Both the position numbers and the translations under genes were made by a program. From Plectrocnemia conspersa (Eukaryota; Arthropoda; Insecta; Trichoptera; Polycentropodidae), in contig VTFK01000188.1 of the NCBI GenBank assembly GCA_009617715.1, positions 1,178,001 through 1,242,000 on the forward strand: a stretch of DNA of 64,000 bases, in the 5' to 3' direction. Numbering within the stretch: the first letter of the stretch is position 1; each line of letters begins with the position of its first letter. The notes below the pieces were generated by a model. It had not been told where the DNA came from. It made no database searches and saw nothing but the letters and a program-made list of their open reading frames with translations. This document shows positions 48,493 to 60,759 of the stretch, piece after piece.

Positions 48493-49021
48493 GTAAGTAT
48501 TTTTATTTTATATATTTATTATTTAAAAGCTTTTTTAAGTGGATGTGTTTCTTATAAATTTGATCAAACCAGATTTGCAAGTTAAGCTGGATGTAATTTT
48601 TTTGGCATGAAATGTGCTTGATGAAGTACCATTTTTTATTAGTTATTTATAATAAAAAAATATTGATTCAGACCATGCACTTAATATAAATAGTTCAATC
48701 TCAATCTGTTACTTGTAGCTTTAATGTAACTTTAATCTATAGTATAATATTAATTTTGCTTAAAATCGACGTATTGATTTCCAGACTTCATTTTCTCTTT
48801 GAAGTTGCTACAATATCTAGCTATTATTATTGATTATTACCTCGTTATAGCACAATGTGCTAGCGCATGATATTTTACAACGATATATTTAAAATAATAA
48901 AACAATTCAGAAAAAATTGCTCTTCAGCTATATATGTTTTAAATATAAAACTTAATAATTGTAACTATTTGGTCACTTTTATATTTATATATTTTTTTTC
49001 TAACTCCTGTTCTTTTCACAG

Positions 49022-49070
49022 GCAAGATTTTCATCTTATCAGTCCGCAAACAAAATGGCTGAAACTCTCA
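49022..49070 (+). CDS. Possible small first coding exon (MAETL...)
   Basis: A long T-rich tract and TTTTCACAG (acceptor at 49020-49021) precede an exon-like segment with ATG at 49055 in a near-ideal insect context (AACAAAATGG). It encodes MAETL plus one base to a weak donor GTGACA at 49071. Read through, the frame stops after 11 codons. Placed 530 bp after the donor at 48493, it would make a two-exon gene start. The weak donor and short length keep this tentative. Confidence 0.28.
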
Positions 49071-52000
49071 GTGACAATATTTTTTATTAAGCTTTTTATC
49101 TATATGTGTATCAAAAATGTTAGCTAATTAACACTAATGCCTATGCATTAAAATGTTCCAGAGTTATTTTAAAATACGCTATATCCTTTATTTGTAATTG
49201 GTTTAAAAAACAGTATTTGCCGTGTTGTTCTCGGTTCGTTTACCACGACAAAGGATCGTGCGGAAAATGCATAAATTATCTTGACCTTTGTAGGTTTCCC
49301 GAAGCTCTCCTGAAAAGCTCTCCTTCTCCCACCCCCCTCAGTCGACAATGGATCCGCTCGTCCTTGGTAGCCGATTTCTCATTTTGGATTTATGATCCCT
49401 TTTGCGGAAGCTCCCGTTTCGCGTGTCATATAACGTCAGCAGATTTATTGCGAGTTTGCGAAAGACGTTTTATTTAGGCGGTTTCGCAAAGAAAAATATA
49501 TATCAACTTTACGTGCGTCTAGTTTAATTTCACGCAAAACTGAACCTTTCTCTGTTTATAAATTGAACCAAATACATCTTAAATGTGCGTTATCTTAAAA
49601 TACTTCCATATAATTACAACTGATGTTGGTTGCCACACTAAAAATATCACTGGAGCCTCTCCATTGTTGCGCTATTATGACCGAACAACGGAGGCCATTT
49701 TAACCGTTCGTTCAATTATCTTTCTACGAGTATTTAAAAATTATTTTTAATACGGTATATTATCGCTAATAATAGCAATTATTTAAATGTAATCGTTAAA
49801 TATTAATGAACACGATGATTAAATTATTGCTTGTATTTAAATAAGAATGTTATCTTAAAGTTTTTAAACTGTTCCCAGATTATTATTATTATACCCAGAT
49901 AACAATAATCTATTGCAGTCAGTTCAATACATCTTAGTGATCTGTTTTACCGTCGTCGAATTGATGTTTCAGAAGATTCAGCAACATATTCAATACATAC
50001 ATGTGCAATATTTTTTTTCTATTATACAGTTTTCAACTCTGATCTACACAATTTTTAAAATAGAAAATTGGTAGCGTAACATTAATTGTTCTGATTTATC
50101 TTATATATAATTGTTCTAAGCCTCTTAAATAATTTCAGTTCTACCCTTGTTAAAATAAATCTGCTGTGATTTCTCTAGTATATAAAATTGAGAGTAACGA
50201 TATAATAAAATATCCCTACGGAGCTCCAATAGTTGTATCGATAGTTCATTTCTCAGACTTTCTATATAAATGTTGCCAAATATTCTATACACTTGACTCA
50301 CGTTAAATATATTTTTTGGTTTGACTTTCATTTAAATTACTACTATTTCAAAATATTCATTATATTATATTAATGCTTCATAAAACTCATCTTACACCTA
50401 AATTAATTATAATTTAAATTAACTCGTTTTATGCAATATAAATTAAATAACGAAATCAGTGGTGCAAAACATTGATTCGTGCATGAATTTAAAAATCCGT
50501 ACAAATGCAATTACGGCAACGTTCGTAATGAAATGTAATTGTTTTACTAACTATATTATTTTATGTCTTACTTTATAAAAATGGTACTTTCATATAATTC
50601 AGTTTTATATAAGCACTAATTAAAACTAAGAAGTTTTTTAACTAAAAATTATTATATAATATAGTATTAAACAGAAAAATAGTTCATTTTTTTTATCTTG
50701 ATTAAGCGAGACTCGTAAACTTCTTCCATTTATTATATAATTTTAACTCTGAACCAATAAATCATCGTTGAGAATAACATTACGTTGCTTCATACACGTA
50801 TATTGTAAAATATATTATGATTTATTATGTTTATAGTGTATCCTCATACACTTTAGTGTCGATTGTAAATTTTATATAAGAAAACATTTCACTCTATGTA
50901 AAGTTTAATAATACACTTTTATTGCTAAACTTTTTCGTGCCCGCGAGTCTCGGCGAGCATTTCGCACAAAGGAAATGAGAAAATCTTCTCATAAAAGTTT
51001 TCGCGAAACCGCATTACAAATAGATGTTGCTTAAATTATGTATCTCTCGCGTCTTTCTTTCTCTCTCTCTCTCGCTCTCGAAAATTTCTCAAAGTACGAA
51101 CGTCATACTCGAAAAACCATTCCGCGCTTTTCTTTATTACATTTAAAGTGAAACTTTCTAGTGTGATAGTAGTTGTATATGGGTTTATTTTATTGTCTAG
51201 CGGTCGCAATTTCGTAGACTTGATTTCAAGTTTTTTCGACATTAAAGATATTTGTAGTCAATAAAAGTATGAATTGTGGAATTTTGTACTAGAAAAAAGT
51301 AGAATAAAGTTCATTTGTAAACCTTTCCATTATTGAAAATTAATATGTTCTGCCATGATGCAAAGTTTTAATGATGTGAATAAAAGCATTGTTAATGGAA
51401 CTGTGTTAATGACGATGATATTTAAAGGTGTGACAATGTGTGAACTATCAATGAAAAGCCTTTTCATTTAATGTGTAATGTCAATCGATGGTCATAACCA
51501 TTATAATTATGTAATTAACTTAAAATTAGCTTTTATTGTATGTAAATAAAATTTTTTTTTAGTATTATTTATGATGAGAAAAGTTCATGAGATTTGTCCA
51601 TTCAAAGTCCTTTTGCTCACTAATATTACTCCCCTGTTTTGTTTATTAACATTTTCTGAACATAATTTATATAAATAATTTATACAAATTTTAGGGTTAC
51701 TTTACATTGATTAGGAATTATTCTACCCACAAGATTTTATTTACTAATACTATTTTATTACGTTTAAAACATCAAATTTAGTATTATATATTTTATTGAT
51801 GTGCTACTTTTAAATGTGCCACATTCGTGCCTCAATTAAAAATATATATAACAATGCCGATCATTTATATTGTTTAGTAGCAATAATTTGCACAAGAAGT
51901 GTGACAATTTAATTCCTGGATTGGCCCAATTAAAAACACTACAAGCTTAAAGTAATCTATATAACTAATTAATTGTAACGCTTTTAAGGTCTCTGAAAAC

Positions 52001-53269
52001 GGTTGATAACGAGAACTAACTACTCTTTCCTTGAAATTGTTCTCTTTTCTTCATTTTCAAGGTAAAGTTATCGAGGCGTCTCTTTATTTGAGTTTAACTT
52101 ATATACTACTTTTAAAAGTTTTTCTTGTACGTTTCAATCTACATTTCGTTAATGTTATTCTCTTCTCAAACTAAAATTTTTGAAATCAAGTTTATAAAAT
52201 ATATCTGATATACAATAGTAATATTTTTTTTATTAAGGCTGCTTAGTTTGAACATTAAATTGTATTGTGATACTTGACAAGAAACCATGAATATCATGTT
52301 GAACAAATAAAAAAAATCCCGAATCGTATAGATACAATCGAAATAAAAAATTCAAAGATCGCTGTACAAAACAGAGATTGGCTAAATTTAGAGAATATCA
52401 AAATTGTCTAATAAGAGTTTTTGAGGTAAATTACAATTGTAGTAAGTTTTTTATGAGTTTATCTTAGAAAGAAAATGTGAAACTTCTTCCCTTAGTTTTA
52501 ACAAGGGGTTTAAGACTTCTCTTGAAAGCCAGCATACTTTTAATTGGTAAGAAAACATTTCATATACTATACCCACTTATTAATCAAATGTTCTAAAAAT
52601 TCTTCTGATAAAGTGACTTATGTGATACATGATACTTTTTATGACTGAAGTAGAAAAGGCTATTCATTCCATTAAAAGTTTTGTTAGTAACAATTATCTA
52701 ATTTTTAGAAACACAAGTTGAATTAATATTATCCCTTAAAATATTTTCCGTATTCCTTATTATAACAACCCGAAATCCATCCTTGATATTTTTTTAAGCA
52801 ATTTTAACAAACTAGTGCGACTAATAAATAGTGTTATTTGTTAGCTATTTAGTATTTATTCGAAGCGTCCATATTCTGTTTCATGAAATAAAGAGTTCCA
52901 TTTTCCAGATGAAGTTAATTTTCTTAATCGAAAATTGTCGCACATGGCCAAAATTTACAAGATCTCTTTTTTTCTCTCGCAGTTTTAATTTACTGCAAAC
53001 ATTAATATATACTCATTGCTCTATGACGTCTGACAAAAACACGATGTACACGTTGCTTACTGCTGATAAACGGCAAAACAGCTGTTCGACCTTAGTTTGT
53101 TCATATATTATTGATAAAGCTGCCATATGTTAACTGCTGCTTTATTTTTGTCCAATTTCTGGAATTGAAATACTTCATTTATTGACCAGGCGTATTTTTC
53201 ACAGTTCAATTAAATAAAATCATGGTTTGGATGTATACTATTTTTTGTATTATTTTGCACAGCTCATCC

Positions 53270-53600
53270 CACGTTTGTTTTGCGTCGCCGTTGTCGGAAT
53301 TTTTTTCGTCCGTCCCAGTTTCGTATTGTTGTCACGTCGACCGAGATAAAACGACAGGAAACGCTTCATAAAATTGTGATAAAGTGTCGTAAATGCGTAA
53401 TCGTTAATAATGTCGTGGGTCGAATCCGCATTGTGTGCCGTGAACGTACGTACATACAAAAAAATGATTGCGCACTCGGTTCATTCACGGTATGCAAATG
53501 CTCTCCGGTGACATGACTCAAAAGTCAATAGACTGGGCGGCGAGACGTGACCGGTCGTGTTCGTGACGAATAGAGAGAGAGATGTCGTGTTTGCGATGAC
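53270..53600. other. GC-richer non-repetitive block
   Basis: It holds opposing open frames (plus 53280-53516, minus 53250-53459) without recognisable protein, CpG-rich patches near 53280-53345 and 53530-53570, and a short GAGAGAGAGA run at 53572. Candidate regulatory block. Confidence 0.3.
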
Positions 53601-53959
53601 TGAAAGAAAAATGTGTTTGTGTCAGTTTTTATGATTTTTTATCGTGTACCGGAAAAAATTACAGTATTTTGAGGATAATTATGGATAAAAATCAGATGAT
53701 TTTTATTCATCATTTATAACGTTGTCCTAATAGAAAACTTGTATTCAAAGCCTAAATATATATCGATATACGACTAGAAAGTTGTCTATCCTATTCGATA
53801 TCTAAATATATATATATTTCTGTACAATAAAACTAGAATTAGTCTTTTGAGTTTTGAGGCTTGTGTGTCTTCAGCCAAATAGACGCTGGAAAAGCTGGTA
53901 ATAGTATATTTTATAAACATATCAATTACCATATATAGAGAAATGTATATGCCGCTATC

Positions 53960-54370
53960 AGGCGATGGAAGTCTACGCTGGCATCTCGAGTTGTATTATT
54001 GTCGGCTACGATGTCTGTGGAGCAACTGGGATTCGTCGTGACGCGTCTTTGCGATGCTCCCTGAATGATCCGCTGATGCCTCTCGTGTCTCTTTGCTCGT
54101 CTCTATGCCACATTTTTTATAATGCTGGTTCAAGACAGCTCTTGCGTATCGCAGATGAGGATTTTGCACACCCCCAACATGTGTTGCCTAAAGAGAAACG
54201 GCTACTCAGACGGTCGATAACTAAAAAGTCGAACGCGAGATAGAATGTATTGTCCTTTCCAAATAAAGAGTAGTTTTTCAGCGGTATTTATGGGTGATTA
54301 ATGTAAAGGATTGGGTATGCTATTCGGTGGTCCATGCAATATTTCTAATTATGAACACAATTATTTGGTC
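53960..54370. repeat. Dispersed repeat, copy 2 of a divergent pair
   Basis: Partner of 1480-1900. The minus strand keeps NPHLRYARAVLNQH (54120-54165). The plus strand shows a 92-codon frame that I regard as the shadow of the repeat. It is GC-richer and apparently less decayed than copy 1. Confidence 0.6.
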
Positions 54371-54919
54371 GCTTCCGTGAAATTTCGCGTACATCAAATT
54401 CACATAAATCAAGGCATAGAACACATTAAAAAATGAGAGATAGGTTACAAAAGAATCGCATAAGGCGAACACATACAATTATAAATGTATGTGCATAGGT
54501 GTATTTACATGCTTGTATATCAATACATCTTGTATATTAATACGGGATAATAATTTTAATATGCCTCTTCGCCGCAATTGTATTCTAATCTAACCTGTTC
54601 TTTCCTTAGAATTAGTTTAAAATCATTATTATCAGACTCATGTCTAACAGCAGATTCTTCTGAATTCACCCCTAAAAATTTATTACCAATTTTTTGTAAT
54701 AACTAAAGTTGAAGAAACGCCTCGTGTGGTCGGACATCTCGACTCGAATCCTGCAAATCGGTTAACTCTTAATTAGCTTGCGCGTAAGAGTTCAGGTACA
54801 CGACGATTGCATTGGTTGGACGTAATACAGTATCATTAAATACAATTTTATAGCTCAGGACAGTGGGTAATGGAGAATAATCTTAGATGATGATATTAAT
54901 CATATGAGAGTGCGAATTC

Positions 54920-55690
54920 CCGGCCGCCTAAAATCCAGTTATTTACTTTATGAGATTCCCTACTGTGTTTGCGAATCGCTTTCGAGTATCTGAACACATC
55001 TTCAGCTCACCCACTAGTCGAAGCACTCAAAGCGAGCTTAGATTTTCAATTAGACCAGAAGCATTAATTCTCGCGTTAATTCGCACCGTGCAACATTCCC
55101 CGGCTGCATTCGGTCGGCAAACTTGCCACCCCCAACAACAAACTTTCCGTATCGACCCCCCGAATTCCTGCGGCGGGGTGAACTTTCAGGTTTCGGGGGG
55201 ACGTGACATTACACTGCCGCGCCGGCTACAGTTTTAATATTTGGCTACGCGAGTTTCGGCTATAACGATCGATTATTCAGGGAACTCCCCCGCAGCAGCG
55301 CGCCGGCAGCGAGCACTACTGCCTCTCTCTCCCTTTGTGGAGCACTTGTCTACGTGGGGCGATATTAAATTGGTATCTCTCCGTCCCGCTCGCTGGCAAC
55401 CCCTAACCGAACCCCCAGGAAACCCACTCACCCCATGGCCCCTGCTATCGTTCCGGAAACTTCTGCCCTGAATACGTAATCGCAGGCCGGTCAGCCTAAT
55501 GTGATTTTCGTAATTCGCTCGTCGGGCTTGTTTCTGACGACAGACTGTCTGTGTGTTTGTATGTATGTTGGTACACTCTTTGAACTTTATACGAGTTCGT
55601 CCAAGGACTCGTTTCCGCTAACTATCGGCGGAAAATCTAATAAACAACGCTCCTCCTGCTCACGAGCGGCATGGAAACTTTGACTAATGT
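54920..55690. other. Large GC-rich non-repetitive block
   Basis: The longest GC-rich island after the promoter carries open plus-strand frames (54950-55237, 55241-55471, 55501-55683) in different registers without domains, start-site logic or splice joins. The content includes CCCCCGCAGCAGCGCGCCGG near 55286 and Pro-rich text. It could be a conserved enhancer block. I do not call genes here. Confidence 0.35.
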
Positions 55691-56093
55691 TACTTAAGAA
55701 TTTACACAAATTGTCACCTTCTTGCCACAAAGATAAGACTTTGCGTAGCTTGTATTTTAAGCTGTTGCTTGTAAACATGGATATTTAAAAAAAAACTAAT
55801 AAAATTTCTTTAGTGGCAAATTAGTAAAATAGCTAAAAACTAACTAGCCGTAGATTATATGTTACAGATAATATGTATTTATCAGTGGAGTTATATTTCG
55901 TCTATAATGTCTATGAAACACAATTTGACAATTACGAAACGTAAATAAATTTTCCACGTTGAAATGAATTGAAATGTCATTAATCCAATTCAATGATTAC
56001 TGGCTATAATGAATAAAAAAAAATTTCGTATGTTGAAACATTGCTCGTAAATCGTCATTTTTAAAAAAAAATCTTGTATCCCTCCTACTGATG

Positions 56094-57204
56094 TAGAGTC
56101 TCCAATTACTCGAACCATCAACTACTCGAGTATCGAATATTAAAATTTTAAAATACTCGAGTACTCGAGTACTTTCAAGTATTTACCAAATGTACCAAAA
56201 TAGCTATTATTCAAATTCGTGCACATATAAATAAATAAATAAAATTCTTAGTATGTTAATTTTTACAATTATTTTAACTTCACGAACATACTTTTTAAAA
56301 ACAATAATGCAAAAAGTGTCTCGAATTTAATATTACTGCTAACCTTTGGTTTTATTATTCCCGTTATGGAAAAAACCCTTTCCGTTGCTGTTGATGTTTG
56401 TCTTATTGTCATTAACGCGTTGGATAAGGCTTCTAATTTATATCTGTTCGCTTTTATTAGATATAAAATTTTTTGAACTCTCTTTTTATGTTCTCTTCTT
56501 TCATTCCCTTCTCTGCTTTTCTCTTATTTCCTTCGACTATTGACAAAATCGCATTTTGTAATTCTTCTTGAATAGATTTTTTTTCTTAACAATATACAAT
56601 ATTCTACTCCTTCTGATTAATGCGAAGAATTTAAATCTATATACTTCGAAGATGTATTTGGGTGAATCTCTTTCACTCTAAAGCTAAACGGTTCGCAAAG
56701 AACTGACTTTACTTTAAATGCCTTTAAAACACACAATTGTTTTGATTTATATTTTAAGCTGAGGGATCAGTATAAACAATTTACAATACTTTACGCTATA
56801 ACTGCATAGTCATAAAACCTTAATTTTTTTTAGATATTTCATATTGTTCATTTGCCATAAATTAGATAAGTCGGGACTGTCGAACAGAAAACACAAAATA
56901 AATTTCTCCGTCGTACCCACTAACATAGCCGACGACCGGAACTATGCAACTATGCAACTATGAAAAAATTATACCTGATAGTAACCGCTCTAACTCGGGA
57001 CTTCGGGCATAAACGCCAAATAAAAGCAAGACGTTAACCTTTACCGGACCGAGTTAAAATTATTTTTGTTTCTGAAATATTTCAAAATTTTTCAATTTCG
57101 AGTATTAATCGAGTAATTTTCAAAATACTCGATTATCAAGTACTTGAAAAATAGACAAAAATACTCGAGTATCGAGTACTCGATTACTCGAATTGGAGAC
57201 TCTA
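56094..57204 (-). mobile_element. hAT-superfamily element, 1.1 kb, with 8-bp target duplication
   Basis: The termini TAGAGTCTCCAATT (left) and the inverse AATTGGAGACTCTA (right) are perfect 14-bp inverted repeats flanked by TACTGATG on both sides (56086-56093 and 57205-57212). Both subterminal regions are packed with ACTCGAGTA-type repeats (56120-56175 and 57105-57190). The minus strand at 56340-56440 encodes LEALSNALMTIRQTSTATER followed by VFSITG, the C-terminal hAT dimerisation block (TSxxxERxFS), preceded by IKREFKKF. Most of the transposase is gone, so it is an internally deleted, inactive copy. Confidence 0.93.
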
Positions 57205-58310
57205 TACTGATGTTGAAATATTACAAATATTGGTGATACCGTAAAAATAAGAAAAACAAACTTTAAATACTAGAAAAAAACAATTACAATATTATCTAAT
57301 ATATATTATAACAAATAGAAAAAAATATATTGTTAATAATTTAGTAATATAAGTTAAATACCAACAATTTGAAAAATAATAATAATTGTAATTCAGAGGG
57401 CAAATCTCAACTTTAAATTAATGCGAAATGTAGTTCATGTGACATATAATCTATAATGGTCGATAAAACAAATTAAAATATTTTGTCAAATCATCAGTTT
57501 CTAATTTAGCATATCTTTCTGGCAAAATCTTGCTGTATAGTGTAATTCGCATAATACCTTTGACTTTATTTGTCTGTGACCTAGTTTGCGTTCTCAGTTA
57601 TACCTTTATATAATACATAATATATCACTGGCTAATCTTGCGGTTTATACCCTCTAAATACTTGGGAAGCTTTTATCTAAGGCTTAAATAAGTTTACGTG
57701 AATTACGTTATCCATATAAATTTATAGAAAGCAGTATATGATTTTAAATTTATTATATAATGCAGGTTGGTCATTAAAAGTGAATTAATTCTGTAATGTT
57801 TGTATTTCATGAACACAAATGAAAAATGTTAATCAAATTTCTTAATACTATTGCAGTATTAAATCGTCATACTAAAGAAAAGGAAAGATTTATTAATAGA
57901 AAATGATCGATTTTCAGATTATCAAGAAAGTTAAGCCAATTATATCATACATATGTTGGTAATGTAGTATCTAATTGTATTATTGTTACAATTTATATAT
58001 ATGGTTATATTTAATAGGCAATTATTTTACCATTATTTAACCAAGCGACAGTAATAAATAAATACAAATAGATCTAGCAGTAATATAATTTATATACTAT
58101 TACAAATTAATATTGAATTGATGTAAATATTATCCTTTTATCTAAATATATATAAAATTATTTATGCATTAACGAATTAATTTCTTAGGCTTTATTGTAT
58201 ATACTATGTATATAATAGACAATTGAATAAGCCTTTACCTGTCTAAAGTGGCTATTGCTACATAAATTCTCTTCTCTTCGCAATAACACTTCTTAGTATT
58301 ATTATTAAAT
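57205..58310. other. AT-rich stretch without supported features
   Basis: Very AT-rich sequence with short (TA) runs and no repeats shared with other parts of the window. I see nothing coding. Confidence 0.6.
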
Positions 58311-58880
58311 ATTGCTGTTTATACCATGCGGAAGTACGTCAATAAATAATCAAGCGATGGAGAGAAAAACGAAAATACACGCTCTCTCGTCAAAGTCAAA
58401 GCTCCCGGAAACCAACAGCGAATTTCCCTTTGATAGGTGCTTCGCCCTAGCGAAAATAGTCCTCCACACGCACATACATACATACATATTATACTTGTAC
58501 GATAGATGTTTGTACGAACCCGTAACTGAGGGGTCACAGTGTCATTAAATTAACTCTGTGTGCCCATTATTATTAAAGCCGAGACGCGATCTCGTGATAA
58601 ATAACCCGTTGACGTTAAACGCAAGAGGCTTGGCTCTCCCTGGTACATCCAGAAACCGGTTCGCCTGTTAAGGGAATGCACTTATCCCGAACGAGAGAAG
58701 AGAACTCACAGCCTACCACAAAGAAACACGACGGCCACAATGCAGGCGAAGTGTTGTTTCCCGTTGAAAAATCCTTTGTGATGTGATAAGGCGGAGAAAC
58801 CGGTCTACGCTGGAAACTATTTTTTTTGTCTGGTCGTTTTGCTCTCGTTGTTGATGGTGTGGTACAATTTGGTTTCAAGA
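58310..58880. other. GC-richer non-repetitive block with CATA microsatellite
   Basis: Mixed GC sequence has opposing open frames (plus 58312-58548, minus 58319-58537 and 58615-58878), none recognised. A short CACATACATACATACATAT run lies at 58470-58488. Candidate conserved non-coding block. Confidence 0.3.
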
Positions 58881-59700
58881 TGATTCTCTAAACGTCTAGG
58901 CGTTTATTGTACGCTCTTTTTATGCTTGCTTTTATTTTTCAAATATATGTGTATCTTACTTATCCAAAGGTATATTTTATCATTTAATCGTTTTGCTATT
59001 GTTAATGTTATTGTGCAATTCAATTTGCTTTGAAAATTGTTTTACAAACTTAATCTTTAAGCCCTTTTCTTGGTTATATGTGTATTAGTTCATACTATGT
59101 TGATTGTGTTTGTATTAACACTTATAGGCCGATGACTCAAATATGCATCACCGAAAACTATTGTTAAGAGCGTTATCCGTCATTTAATTTTCGTATAATT
59201 AACCTCGAACAACCATAACTTATGACGGACCATTTTTCTAACACAGCTCAAATGTCTGTATTTTTGTCAGTGTACATATTTTTTTTGTTGGAATATTTTC
59301 TATGAGCTGAAATAGCTCATGCTTAGAAAATGTTCAATACCTAATATTGTTCGTGTCTGAATGATTCACCCCGCTGTAACATATTGGGCTTACGCCTGTT
59401 ACGTTACAACGCGAGATAAAAAAACATTAACTGATTTTTTATTCGTCACTTTTGCTTCAACGAAATACTCAAATTTTGAATTACATATTTGATGATAATA
59501 TTATTAATTCAATTAAGTTAAGGTTTTTTGGTTTTAGATTATAACGATTTAGATTTTTAAATTTCTTATTATTTTTTTCGTTATCAATGTTATTAGTATA
59601 TCACACACCAGCCTTATAAATGACTAAATATACTAAAAGTAAAAACATATTTGGCTCGTCAAAACTAAGGACCATTTTAAATATATATTTCAATATATTA
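58881..59700. other. AT-rich stretch without supported features
   Basis: No frame, repeat copy or signal of note. A TATGAGCTGAAATAGCTCAT partial palindrome lies near 59301. Confidence 0.5.
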
Positions 59701-59860
59701 TCTACACTATAAAACACAAAATACATATGTCTGTCTGACCGCCACAAGAACTTCTCCCAAACGGTGAACAGTAGCGACGCGACATTTGCTCATGTCATTC
59801 CTGGTCAACTGTACTATTTTTAAAATGTGCTTGAAAGTTGAGCTGAACAGCGATTGCTGA
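59701..59860 (+). mobile_element. Helitron-like 5' end
   Basis: TCTACACTATAAAACAC begins right after an A, as Helitron 5' ends do (A|TC insertion, TCTAYACTA start). It is followed by GTCTGTCTGACCG and a CAAGAACTTCTCCCAAACGG block that parallels the GTTTG-repeat and ATCTCNGGAACTAC layout of insect Helitron ends. No 3' hairpin-CTAG end was identified, so the extent is unknown. Confidence 0.4.
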
Positions 59861-60728
59861 TTACCGATTATGCGCGTCTGCAATACATATTGAAATGAAT
59901 TTGTAAGAATAGTACAAATAAAATTAATTATAACGAATAGAGAATGAATTATATATTATATATTTTTTGTATATTGGCTCTCTTTCAAGGCATTGGCAAA
60001 TTATTTGTCAATATTTATAAATACGTATTGCTCTATTATAGCAATTGAAGACCAAACAGTATTTATTAATATTTGATGGAGCACTAAAACGTGATTCGGT
60101 ATATGTTTCGTTTATACAGTATAACCATATGTATTTTTGTGATGAATACTATGAAAAAATATTATTTTTGGAAATATTCTTACGCTTTGTAATTCCAGGG
60201 ATGCGTAGGATGAGTGAATAATATAAATAGATATAATTTTATACGATCAGTTTATTTGACTTTACAAAGGAGAATTCGGAAAATAAAATTGCCGAATAAA
60301 AAGCTCAAGATAATGGCAAACAATAAAATATATTTTTATTATAACATTTCGACGTAAAGTTGACAAGAAATATAAATGGGAAAAAATTGCTTTATCTGAT
60401 TTTATTTATATCATATAACAAAATTCAAAAGTACATCTAAATTAATAAAAAACACACTGCAGGTTCTATTTCACATTAAAATATATAACGTCAAGGTTTT
60501 CAGTTAATTGAAAACACCTTCTGTATCGAATGCGCTGCGAGTTTAAAACAAGAGCTTTCCAACTGCTTTGTGCATTTTAAATGTTTCGCAAAGTTTTGCT
60601 TACGGTAAATGGAGTTTGTGGCTCTTTGGCATTTAACAAGGTCAGAAACTTCTTGAGCGTGCAATTAATTTTCGCATAAAACACAACCGTGACGCAACGT
60701 GTCAGTGAAATTAAGCCAACAATATACA

Positions 60729-60759
<31 letters not shown>

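Larger units (their letters stand above)
49071..56093 (+). other. Intronic or intergenic DNA, fourth part
   Basis: A GC-richer patch at 49217-49480 has an unrecognised 86-codon frame. CT-rich microsatellite at 51050-51078. I see nothing specific in 49500-53260, 54371-54920 or 55690-55890. A 60-bp piece at 55890-55950 matches the hAT internal segment (CTATGAAACACAATTTGAC). Confidence 0.6.

Noticed and set aside
49217..49477. 86-codon frame downstream of the CpG promoter as its coding exon
   Set aside because: No acceptor in a matching phase, no recognisable protein, and Ser/Pro-rich text typical of GC-richer non-coding DNA.
53965..54243. 92-codon plus-strand frame as a gene
   Set aside because: It lies inside a dispersed repeat whose conserved peptide is on the other strand.
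54950..55471. Two consecutive plus-strand frames in the GC-rich block
   Set aside because: Different registers, no splice junction joining them, no domain. Open because stop codons are rare in GC-rich DNA.
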